Source: an uncultured Campylobacter sp. (lineage in GTDB: Bacteria; Campylobacterota; Campylobacteria; Campylobacterales; Campylobacteraceae). From it: 5,108 nucleotides of DNA. This document shows, one piece after another, positions 1-5,066 of this stretch. Every line of letters starts with the position of its first letter. The stretch's first letter is position 1. Position numbers and translations under genes: made by a program. The notes under the pieces were generated by a model. It ran no database searches, was not told the origin of the DNA, and saw only the letters and a list, made by a program, of their open reading frames with translations. Location: NCBI GenBank assembly GCA_937875715.1, contig CALEHZ010000091.1, positions 1 through 5,108 of the forward strand. Reading direction: 5' to 3'.

Positions 1-711
1 CTAGTAGAAGCAGTGGAGCGCGCGATAGCAGGACTTGAGAAAAAATCACGCCGCATAAATCCAAAAGAGAAAAAAATCGTTACTTACCACGAGTGCGGAC
101 ATGCACTGATTGCTGAAACTACAAAAGGTGCTGATAAGGTCACCAAAGTCTCAGTCATACCTCGCGGCCTTGCTGCGCTTGGCTATACGCTAAACACGCC
201 AGAAGAAAATAAATTTTTAATGCAAAAGCACGAACTAATCGCAAAAATCGATGTGTTGCTTGGTGGGCGTGCGGCTGAGCATGTCTTTATCGGCGAGATC
301 AGCACAGGTGCTAGCAATGACTTAGAGCGTGCCACTGATATCATAAAGGCAATGGTCGGTATGTATGGAATGAGCGATGTAGCAGGACTTATGGTGCTTG
401 AAAAGCAGCGCAATGTGTTTTTAAATGGCGGACAAAGCCTAAAAGATTATAGCGATGACATGGCGCAAAAACTTGATGAGTTTGTAAAAAACTTTTTAAA
501 TGAGCGTTTTGAAGCGGTGGTAGCGACATTAGAGAGCTATAAAGGGGCGATTGAAAATATGGTAAGTGCTTTGTATGAGACAGAGACGATTGAGGGCGCA
601 AAAGTGCGTGAAATCATCAAAGCCTACGAAGAAGAAAACAATATGCCAACTCGTCTCCAAGAAGAAGAAGACGAAAATAGCGACATCAACGAAGCAAAAA
701 AAAGAGAGTAA
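1..711 (+). CDS. ftsH: ATP-dependent zinc metalloprotease FtsH, 3' part (5' end outside window)
   Basis: The frame is open from base 1 to a TAA at 709-711, giving the last 236 residues. FtsH is an inner-membrane AAA+ protease, a hexamer that degrades misfolded membrane proteins and short-lived regulators. What is visible is the M41 peptidase domain. The zinc site H-E-C-G-H is at visible residues 30-34, and the third zinc ligand is probably Asp107 in the STGASNDLERAT segment. The LLGGRAAE helix (about 86-93) and the GMYGMSD segment are also typical of the family. The transmembrane part and the AAA module with Walker motifs must lie upstream of the window. The protein ends in a charged acidic/basic tail, as FtsH proteins often do. 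Cys replaces the more common Ala or Ser of HE(A/S)GH, which I recall from Campylobacter homologues, so it is not a defect. The stop lies only 17 bases before the inverted repeat of an insertion sequence, so the gene's native 3' neighbour is missing. Identification is firm. Confidence 0.96.
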   Translation, partial: LVEAVERAIAGLEKKSRRINPKEKKIVTYHECGHALIAETTKGADKVTKVSVIPRGLAALGYTLNTPEENKFLMQKHELIAKIDVLLGGRAAEHVFIGEISTGASNDLERATDIIKAMVGMYGMSDVAGLMVLEKQRNVFLNGGQSLKDYSDDMAQKLDEFVKNFLNERFEAVVATLESYKGAIENMVSALYETETIEGAKVREIIKAYEEENNMPTRLQEEEDENSDINEAKKRE

Positions 712-728
712 AGAAACAAAAAATTCTA

Positions 729-757
729 GGCTTAATGGTCAAAAAGTGGGGCTGAAA
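729..757 (+). repeat. Left terminal inverted repeat of the IS
   Basis: It begins GGCTTAATGGTCAAAAAG and continues into GTGGGGCTGAAA. It matches the reverse complement of 1760-1788 at 28 of 29 positions; the only difference is C at 752, where the other end has A. This is the end nearest the transposase stop codon and ftsH. Its inner part is also one arm of the hairpin at 740-769. Confidence 0.9.
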
Positions 758-769
758 TCCCACTTTTTG
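740..769. terminator. Hairpin at the left IS end, likely bidirectional terminator
   Basis: CAAAAAGTGGG (740-750) pairs perfectly over 11 bp with CCCACTTTTTG (759-769) around an 8-base loop. On the - strand it follows the transposase stop by about 20 bases; on the + strand it follows the ftsH stop by 28 bases. The A and T runs inside the stem would act as the U-tract in either direction. One arm belongs to the terminal repeat and the other to the IS interior, so the IS supplies this terminator to ftsH. Terminator function is inferred; the hairpin itself is plain in the sequence. Confidence 0.6.
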
Positions 770-789
770 CATCTATCTTTGCTCATTTT

Positions 790-1712
790 TCATCCTAAAA
801 TAATGTGAAATAAAGACATTTTATTTGTTAATTTTAATCCACTATGAGTCCTAAGAGCAGTCTTTAAATGAGCAAATTCGCTCTTTAATCCGTTGTTTGT
901 TTTTGGCATCTCGTAAGTAAAAAGAAAGGCTAAATTTCGCTTAAAAGTTAGATGTGCAGAACGCACTTTAGTATGTGTATACCGCCATTTGCCGTTCTCA
1001 TCTATAGTTTTTTCGTTTAAAAAATCTTTGTGCTTTTCTTGCCAGTTTTGGGGCTCTGTCTTAAATTCGTCTTTGCTGAGTTTAAAAAGCTCTTTGCTAA
1101 GTGCTAAAAGCTTCATTCCAGCGATGCTTTTTTTGCTACTGGGCCCGCTGGGTGGCTTTCTAGTAAGCTTTTTTATCACGGCTCTTTGGATATGAAATTG
1201 GCAGATCCCAAAGGGTATTGGCGAGATTATTTTAGCCAGACCTTTGAATCCATCACTCACCACGCCTTTAATGATATAGCCTTGCTTACGCCAGCATTTA
1301 AAGCCTAGCTTGTAGTCTTCAAGTCTCTCTTTGTGATTTATAAAGTGCCACCAAATAAACTTACCCGAAATAGCATCTTTAAACACCACTACACCGAAGT
1401 CTTTGCCCCAGTATGTCGTATCAATCAAGAGGATAATTTCTTTTAGATTTTTTATCTTTTGTGGCTTGGCGATTTTTATGGTAAATACGCGATTTCTAAG
1501 AGTTTTTTCGCAGATATTATTCTCTTTGGCTAAGGCGTTTAATGTTTTCTTTTTGGCGATGTAAGAAGTAAATAATTTCTCAGCTTTATTTTTTCTTTTT
1601 AAAGTGAATTTTTTAAGGCAATCTTTGCATTTAAATCTTTGATTTTTGCTCTTTGTAAAGCCATCTTTTATTACAAAATTACTGCCGCAATGTGGACAAA
1701 TTTTTTTATCAT
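790..1712 (-). pseudogene. IS256-family (IS1249-like) transposase, frameshifted near its start
   Basis: A DDE transposase of 307 residues if a one-base shift is restored. The best start is ATG at 1712, ten bases after GAGGGG. It reads M-I-K-K and then runs into a stop after 13 codons, because a run of seven A (1701-1707) leaves the main frame -1 to it. With eight A, or a -1 ribosomal slip, it reads M-I-K-K-I-C-P-H-C-G and stays open to the TGA at 790-792. Domains in the restored protein: zinc ribbon C6-x2-C9 and C29-x2-C32; a helix-turn-helix-like stretch at about 48-80 (LNALAKENNICEKTLRNR); catalytic Asp98 in IDTTYWG; Asp154 in VSDGFKGL; the CQFH signature of IS256-type enzymes at about 174; and C-terminal NNGLKSEFAHLK. 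In that last motif the family normally has Glu after Leu, but here it is Lys277. The main frame has no ATG, GTG or TTG start before a TTG at 1428, which would drop the whole DNA-binding part. It is probably inactive, with programmed frameshifting the alternative. Confidence 0.8.
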
Positions 1713-1722
1713 TTTATTCATA

Positions 1723-1747
1723 CCCCTCAAATGATGATTTTAAGGGG
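1723..1747 (-). promoter_or_regulatory. Leader hairpin that hides the transposase ribosome binding site
   Basis: Read on the - strand, CCCCTTAAA (1747-1739) can pair with TTTGAGGGG (1731-1723) over nine pairs (one T-G) around the loop ATCATCA. The 3' arm contains GAGGGG, the only plausible Shine-Dalgarno sequence, ten bases before the ATG at 1712. The predicted start of the IS's own transcript (about 1743) falls just after the CCCC of the 5' arm, so that transcript would lack the GC half of the stem. RNA entering from outside would carry all of it. This matches the read-through protection known from IS10 and IS50. The pairing is seen; the function is inferred. Confidence 0.55.
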
Positions 1748-1758
1748 CTATTATAGCA
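1743..1758 (-). promoter_or_regulatory. Transposase promoter, extended -10
   Basis: On the - strand TGCTATAAT occupies 1758-1750: a consensus TATAAT with the upstream TG of an extended -10, which in Campylobacter often suffices without a -35. Counting the last T as -7 places the start of transcription at about 1743, some 31 bases upstream of the ATG at 1712. The promoter sits directly inside the right terminal repeat. Confidence 0.6.
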
Positions 1759-1759
1759 T

Positions 1760-1788
1760 TTTCATCCCCACTTTTTGACCATTAAGCC
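1760..1788 (-). repeat. Right terminal inverted repeat of the IS
   Basis: Read on the - strand it begins GGCTTAATGGTCAAAAAG and continues GTGGGGATGAAA, pairing with 729-757 with one mismatch. It lies just upstream of the extended -10 of the transposase promoter, so any -35 contact would fall inside the repeat. Transposase bound here could therefore repress its own promoter, which is an inference. Confidence 0.9.
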
Positions 1789-1923
1789 CACAAATTTAGT
1801 TATTTTTTTAGCTATAAATTTTACAAAGAACTTAGCGCTATTACAGATGTTAATCTTTTTATGATGGCGTTTTATTTGTATGCTGTCGGTGCGATTTTAT
1901 TTGTGTTTTCAGTTGATACCTAA
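1786..1923 (+). pseudogene. 3' remnant of an unidentified membrane-protein gene, cut by the IS
   Basis: An open frame starts right at the IS edge (an in-frame TAA lies in the terminal repeat at 1783-1785) and ends at TAA 1921-1923. From 1789 it gives 44 residues: a polar stretch with FYKELSAITDVN, then a hydrophobic segment FMMAFYLYAVGAILFVFSV (about residues 24-42) and a short D-T tail. That is the layout of a last transmembrane helix with a short exit, and the composition looks like real protein rather than chance AT-rich translation. There is no RBS or early start; the first Met codons (1861, 1864) lie inside the helix. The 5' part is nowhere in the window, since only 17 bases separate the ftsH stop from the IS. 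It vaguely recalls small multi-helix DUF families such as DUF996, but I cannot assign it. It was probably the gene downstream of ftsH on the same strand. Confidence 0.55.
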
Positions 1924-1941
1924 TGTAATAAATGTTATAAA

Positions 1942-1978
1942 TTCTATGTTTTTAGCATAAACTTGGCTAAAAGTAGAA
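1942..1978. terminator. Imperfect hairpin after the truncated gene
   Basis: TTTTAGC (1950-1956) pairs with GCTAAAA (1966-1972) around a nine-base loop, and outer arms TTCTA (1942-1946) and TAGAA (1974-1978) extend it across a small 3/1 internal loop. It starts 18 bases after the stop of the gene remnant. No clean U-tract follows on the + strand; on the - strand the following bases are T-rich. It could be the old terminator of the truncated gene or a second stop for read-through from mrdA. Confidence 0.4.
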
Positions 1979-2017
1979 CAAATAAAAAATAGCAAATATA
2001 TTTAAAATGTAAAAATA

Positions 2018-2083
2018 CCTGAATTTTCTAAAAACTTATAAAATTCAAAGCCTTTTAGAAAATTCAAACTCAGAAAATTCAGG
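2018..2083. repeat. Nested inverted repeats sharing a GAATTTTCT core
   Basis: CCTGAATTTTCT (2018-2029) is the exact inverse of AGAAAATTCAGG (2072-2083). Its overlapping form TGAATTTTCTAAAA (2020-2033) is also the exact inverse of TTTTAGAAAATTCA (2053-2066). The same left arm can thus pair with either of two right arms. In addition TATAAAATTCAAAGCC (2037-2052) is, with one extra base, the inverse of the left half of the palindrome that follows. No gene lies here. Confidence 0.6.
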
Positions 2084-2107
2084 CTTGAATTTTATAAAAT
2101 TCAAGCC
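2082..2107 (-). terminator. Perfect 26-bp palindrome, probable mrdA operon terminator
   Basis: Each arm is GGCTTGAATTTTA, and the element is its own exact reverse complement over 26 bases. It begins 20 bases beyond the mrdA stop in the direction of transcription, and T-rich sequence (TGAATTTTCT) follows. A stem closed by GGCTTG/CAAGCC is strong for this AT-rich setting, so a rho-independent terminator for the - strand operon is the simplest reading. Being symmetric it could act on both strands. Confidence 0.55.
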
Positions 2108-2127
2108 AGTTAGGCATTTTAAAAAAT

Positions 2128-4086
2128 TCACTCATCTAATTCTATGATTTCTTGGCTATTTTGTGCTGTTTGAGCATTTTGCGGATTTGAATTTTTTAAA
2201 TCTTTTTTTGTGGCGGCTGAGTTTGTGGCAGCCAAATTAGCAGCTGAATTTTTTAAATATTGCTCATATTGCTCTTGCTTTTTAGCGCTTTCTTTCATAA
2301 AGCTTTTGTCTATGTAGCCAAGCTCGATTAGCTTATTATACACGCGCGCAGCGATTGGTCCGCCGGTGCTGCCGCCGTGTGCGCCGTGCTCGACTAGCAC
2401 ACTTACTACAAATTGTGGATCTTCGATTGGCCCATAGGTTGTGATCCACGCATGAGAGCGGTTTAGATATTCCATTGCTTCTTCTTTCATGCGTGGGCCT
2501 TCTTTTTGGCTGATGCCTACGACTTGTGCGGTGCCAGTTTTGGCAGCTAGGCGGATTTTAGCAGCACTTAGAGCACGAAAGCCGGTGCCACCTTGCTCGT
2601 TTGCCACTGCTATCATGCCTTTTCTTACAGCTTCAAGCGAGTGTTTTTCTACTTCGCTCATCGTATCATTTATATCCCAAACAAGCTCTTTATCACCTAC
2701 TTTTAGCGCATAATGTGGCGTTACGCTTTTGCCAGTAGCAAAAATCGCTGTGTTTTTGGCTATTTGCATAGGCGTGACCAAAAAGCTGCCTTGTCCTATT
2801 GATGTATTTATGGTGTCGCCTTGAACCCACGGCTCTTTGCTACGGCGTTTTTTCCACTCTTTATTTGGCGCTACGCCCATATATTCATTTGGTAGATCCA
2901 CGCCAGTTTTAACTCCAAAGCTATAACGCTGCAAAACTGGGAAAATTCTATCAATTCCTACTTTATACGCACCACGATAAAAGTAGGTGTCGCAGCTGGT
3001 TTTAAGAGCTTCAACTATGGTCATATTATAATTTATGCGATTTGTCCAGTTGCGAAACTTTCTATCGCCTAGCTGAAAAGCAGCATCGCACATAATAAGG
3101 CTTTGTGGATTAAAAAATCCGCTGTTAAAAAATGCCATTCCCATTGTCATTTTAACGACAGATCCAGGCGGATACAAAGCATTTACAAGCTTATTTGTAA
3201 AAGGATGGTCAATGTTGCTAGTTAGCTCATCCCAGTCTTTTTTAGAAATGCCCAAAACAAAGGGGTTTAAATCATATTCTGGGAAAGACGCTGAGGCTAA
3301 AATCTCGCCATTTTTAGCATTCATCACAATTACAGCACCAGCTCGCTCTTCGCCAAAAGCCTCTTTTAAATACTGCTGCAATTCCAAATCCAGCGAAAGC
3401 ATCACATCTTGGCTTTTTGGCGGACTTTGTTCTAAAATTTCTATTACTTGATTTAGCGCAGTTACTCTTGTTTGCTTTTCACCCAAAGTGCCTTGGAGCT
3501 CTTCATTGTAAAAGTTCTCAATCCCAGCTCTGCCTGTGTAGCGTGTAAGCTTGGTTAGTGGGTCGTTTTCATTGTCTTTTTGATTTGCTCTGCCGATGTA
3601 GCCAATGACATGACTAGCAAGCTCATTATATGGATAAAGTCTTTTTGCGCTGGCTCTTACCTCTATATTTTCTCTAAGCTCTAATTTTGCGTAGTTTTTA
3701 ATCATAGGCTCATAATCAATAAAATCTACAATTGGCACGAAATCTTGATTATATGGGCTATCAAGGCGTTTATAGGTTTTAAGCAGCTGCGTGGCATTTA
3801 ACTCAGGGAAAACTGCTATAACTGCGTTGATTTCCTCATCAATTATTTTTTTATCTTTTATATGTGGCTTTAAATTTATGCTAAATCCAAGGTCATTTAC
3901 AGCAAGTGGCTTATGATTTCTATCTAAAATTTGCCCACGAATTGGTGGAATTTTTTCAGTTTTGATTGAATTTTGTTCGGCAACACGCTCGTAGTATTCG
4001 TTTGAGCGAATGCTTAAATAATACACTCTTGAGAGCAAAATAGACCACATAATTATAAGCAAAATATAGGCGATTTTAATTCTCAT
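2128..4086 (-). CDS. mrdA: Penicillin-binding protein 2, peptidoglycan D,D-transpeptidase of cell elongation
   Basis: A class B PBP of 652 residues that cross-links peptidoglycan in the periplasm during elongation together with RodA and the MreBCD complex. Order: a short cytoplasmic start; one membrane anchor at about residues 5-24; the pedestal domain opening with IPPIRGQILDRN (R50-G51...D55-R56); then the transpeptidase domain. Its motifs are S309-V-V-K312 with the nucleophile Ser309 (PPGSVVKM), S364-C-D in the place of SxN (Asp at the third position is common in PBP2), and K516-T-G. After about residue 597 comes a roughly 55-residue tail rich in Ala, Asn, Gln and Ser, ending acidic, that looks disordered. 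The ATG overlaps the stop of the gene before it by 4 bases (ATGA), and AAAAAGG lies seven bases upstream, so translation is probably coupled. The MreD-like gene directly before it supports PBP2 over the division enzyme PBP3/FtsI. Some annotations use pbpA or pbpC for Campylobacter homologues. Confidence 0.95.
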   Translation of the reverse strand: MRIKIAYILLIIMWSILLSRVYYLSIRSNEYYERVAEQNSIKTEKIPPIRGQILDRNHKPLAVNDLGFSINLKPHIKDKKIIDEEINAVIAVFPELNATQLLKTYKRLDSPYNQDFVPIVDFIDYEPMIKNYAKLELRENIEVRASAKRLYPYNELASHVIGYIGRANQKDNENDPLTKLTRYTGRAGIENFYNEELQGTLGEKQTRVTALNQVIEILEQSPPKSQDVMLSLDLELQQYLKEAFGEERAGAVIVMNAKNGEILASASFPEYDLNPFVLGISKKDWDELTSNIDHPFTNKLVNALYPPGSVVKMTMGMAFFNSGFFNPQSLIMCDAAFQLGDRKFRNWTNRINYNMTIVEALKTSCDTYFYRGAYKVGIDRIFPVLQRYSFGVKTGVDLPNEYMGVAPNKEWKKRRSKEPWVQGDTINTSIGQGSFLVTPMQIAKNTAIFATGKSVTPHYALKVGDKELVWDINDTMSEVEKHSLEAVRKGMIAVANEQGGTGFRALSAAKIRLAAKTGTAQVVGISQKEGPRMKEEAMEYLNRSHAWITTYGPIEDPQFVVSVLVEHGAHGGSTGGPIAARVYNKLIELGYIDKSFMKESAKKQEQYEQYLKNSAANLAATNSAATKKDLKNSNPQNAQTAQNSQEIIELDE

Positions 4087-4589
4087 AAATGCGCCTTTTT
4101 AAAAGCAAAATATGAAATAATCGTCTCAATGCCTATAAAATATAAATATTCATAAGAATAACGCAAGAGTGTGCTATCAAGTAGATTATAAATAAAATTA
4201 CTTATTCCCCAAATTCCAGCATATGCTGCAAAATTAAAGCAGAAAAAGGCAAAAAATTTGCTCTTAAAATTAACAACAACCCACTCGTAAAAAATATTAT
4301 AAAAGAAAAAATATGTTAAAACTGAGCTTAAAAAGAAAAATCCATGTATCTGCTCAGCAAAAATCAAAAAGCCAAAAGATATAAACCACGGCGTAGAAAG
4401 TCCGCTAAGAAGTCTGCCGGCTTCTTTTTTTTTGATAATTATATAAGTAAAAAAAACGCCCATAAGTGGTGGCAAATAAATAAAAGCCGTGCTTAGCATC
4501 TCATAAATAACGGCAAAGCCGATAAAAATAAGATAGCTTAAAGATAAAGCATTAGGGCTTTTTCGTCGCAGATGGGAAAGTGTTTGCAT
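4083..4589 (-). CDS. MreD-like integral membrane protein
   Basis: A small, very hydrophobic protein with about five membrane segments (from the ATG at 4589, roughly residues 15-30, 36-53, 67-84, 87-102, 112-130, with a further weak one at 148-163) and a positive loop KKKEAGR. Sequence gives no catalytic motif. Size, topology and position immediately before mrdA match the MreD-like proteins of the rod-shape system, and Campylobacter and Helicobacter carry a similar hydrophobic gene before PBP2 (from memory, Cj0651-Cj0652 in C. jejuni). Its likely role is a membrane partner of the elongation machinery. Start: ATG 4589 is preceded by GGAG at 12 bases and overlaps the acetyltransferase by 52 bases; an alternative ATG at 4607 has no RBS and a 70-base overlap. 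No other ATG, GTG or TTG occurs before the second membrane segment, so a long overlap is unavoidable. The stop overlaps mrdA by 4 bases. Function is inferred mainly from context. Confidence 0.75.
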   Translation of the reverse strand: MQTLSHLRRKSPNALSLSYLIFIGFAVIYEMLSTAFIYLPPLMGVFFTYIIIKKKEAGRLLSGLSTPWFISFGFLIFAEQIHGFFFLSSVLTYFFFYNIFYEWVVVNFKSKFFAFFCFNFAAYAGIWGISNFIYNLLDSTLLRYSYEYLYFIGIETIISYFAFKKAHL

Positions 4590-5017
4590 TTTACGCAATC
4601 GCTCCATATTTTTTGAGCTGGAAGCTCGTTTTTTTCAATCATTTTAAAGCCAAGACTTTCAAAAAATTCTTGCGCATAAGTAAGCGAAAAAACTTTTTTT
4701 AGTCCAAGTTCTTTTGCTTCTTTTATAAGCTCTTTTACAATTTGGCTACCGATACCCATTTTTTGATGCTTTGGCGATACAATAAGACTTCTAATCTCAG
4801 CCAAATCAGGTGAAATTATATGAAGTGCGCCAAAGCCGATTATTTCATCATTTTGCTCATTTTTTTCACTGCTTTTTAGAGCTAATACATATGAGCGGAT
4901 ATTGCTAGCGACCTCATCATCGCTTCTAGCTAAAATCACACCAGCTTCAACCTGCGGTAAAACCAACATTTGCATGGCTTTTACATCACTTGGTTTTGCT
5001 CTTTTTAAATTTATCAA
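4538..5017 (-). CDS. GNAT N-acetyltransferase, resembling short ArgA-type N-acetylglutamate synthases
   Basis: A 159-residue single-domain acetyl-CoA-dependent acetyltransferase. The N-terminus LKRAKPSDVKAMQML is a standard GNAT beginning. The acetyl-CoA pyrophosphate loop is Q85-K-M-G88-I-G90 after the strand AEIRSLIVSP, and the Y-A-Q-E-F-F-E-S-L-G-F-K stretch (114-125) is the usual motif B end. The C-terminus carries C141-V-K-C144-x5-C150-D-E, a cysteine arrangement I know from short ArgA-like enzymes that make N-acetylglutamate, the first step of arginine synthesis. That makes ArgA activity the best guess, not proof; general N-acetyltransferase is the safe call. The start is TTG at 5017 with AAGG six bases upstream; no in-frame ATG fits better, since the first ones (residues 15 and 17) would remove the first strand. 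It is the first gene of the operon and overlaps the membrane-protein gene by 52 bases or more. Confidence 0.85.
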   Translation of the reverse strand: MINLKRAKPSDVKAMQMLVLPQVEAGVILARSDDEVASNIRSYVLALKSSEKNEQNDEIIGFGALHIISPDLAEIRSLIVSPKHQKMGIGSQIVKELIKEAKELGLKKVFSLTYAQEFFESLGFKMIEKNELPAQKIWSDCVKCKHFPICDEKALMLYL

Positions 5018-5060
5018 ATTTCGCCTTTTTAAAAAATTAGAGCCGTAATTTTATAAAAAA

Positions 5061-5066
5061 ATTATA
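5061..5066 (-). promoter_or_regulatory. Candidate -10 of the acetyltransferase-MreD-like-mrdA operon
   Basis: A perfect TATAAT on the - strand, 43 bases upstream of the TTG start, in an extremely AT-rich stretch (5049-5108). No convincing -35 is seen, as is usual in Campylobacter. Because the background is so AT-rich the match could be chance; its position as the only promoter-like site before the first gene supports it. Confidence 0.4.

Larger units (their letters stand above)
729..1788 (-). mobile_element. Insertion sequence, IS256 family (IS1249-like variant), about 1060 bp
   Basis: Two inverted repeats of 29 bp (729-757 and 1760-1788, one mismatch) enclose a single transposase frame read on the - strand. 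The length, the one-gene content and the transposase signatures (N-terminal zinc ribbon, D-T-T-Y-W-G, C-Q-F-H, N-N-x-L-x-S-x-F) fit the IS1249-like branch of IS256. The flanks do not give an 8-9 bp direct repeat: 721-728 reads aaattcta and 1789-1796 reads cacaaatt. Missing target duplication, together with a headless gene on the right side, suggests an adjacent deletion or recombination between two copies rather than a fresh simple insertion. The element is probably no longer autonomous because the transposase is frameshifted. The family call is from remembered motifs; the outer boundaries could shift by a few bases. Confidence 0.85.

Noticed and set aside
566..808. Lysine-rich open frame on the + strand across the ftsH end and IS left end
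   Set aside because: It is out of frame with ftsH, runs through its A-rich 3' end and into the terminal repeat, has no RBS and no domain-like sequence.
989..1195. Open frame on the + strand inside the transposase
   Set aside because: It is the antisense of the catalytic domain; its hydrophobic look comes from reading lysine-rich codons backwards.
790..1428. A short 212-residue transposase starting at TTG 1428 as the real gene
   Set aside because: The frame continues upstream for 95 more codons with a clear zinc ribbon and HTH; no RBS precedes this TTG, and it would begin two residues before the first catalytic Asp.
729..1788. IS1595 (ISXO2-like) family instead of IS256
   Set aside because: Both have zinc ribbons, but the first Asp motif (DTTYWG) and the CQFH signature fit the IS256/IS1249 type better than the IS1595 D-E-T-Y-x-G form.
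721..1796. Direct repeat aaatt at 721-725 and 1792-1796 as a target site duplication
   Set aside because: It needs the IS borders moved outward by three poorly matching bases on each side, is only 5 bp where 8-9 bp is expected, and such a pentamer is common in this AT-rich DNA.
1924..2017. A small RNA or short protein gene between the truncated gene and the repeat cluster
   Set aside because: Apart from the hairpin at 1942-1978 I found no paired promoter and terminator, no RBS-linked frame and no recognisable RNA family.
2018..2107. CRISPR array or tandem repeat
   Set aside because: The repeats are inverted and overlapping, without regular spacing or unique spacers, and no cas gene is near.
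2989..2994. S-C-D in place of the SxN motif as a defect in PBP2
   Set aside because: Asp at the third position of this motif is normal for many PBP2 enzymes; the SxxK and KTG motifs are intact.
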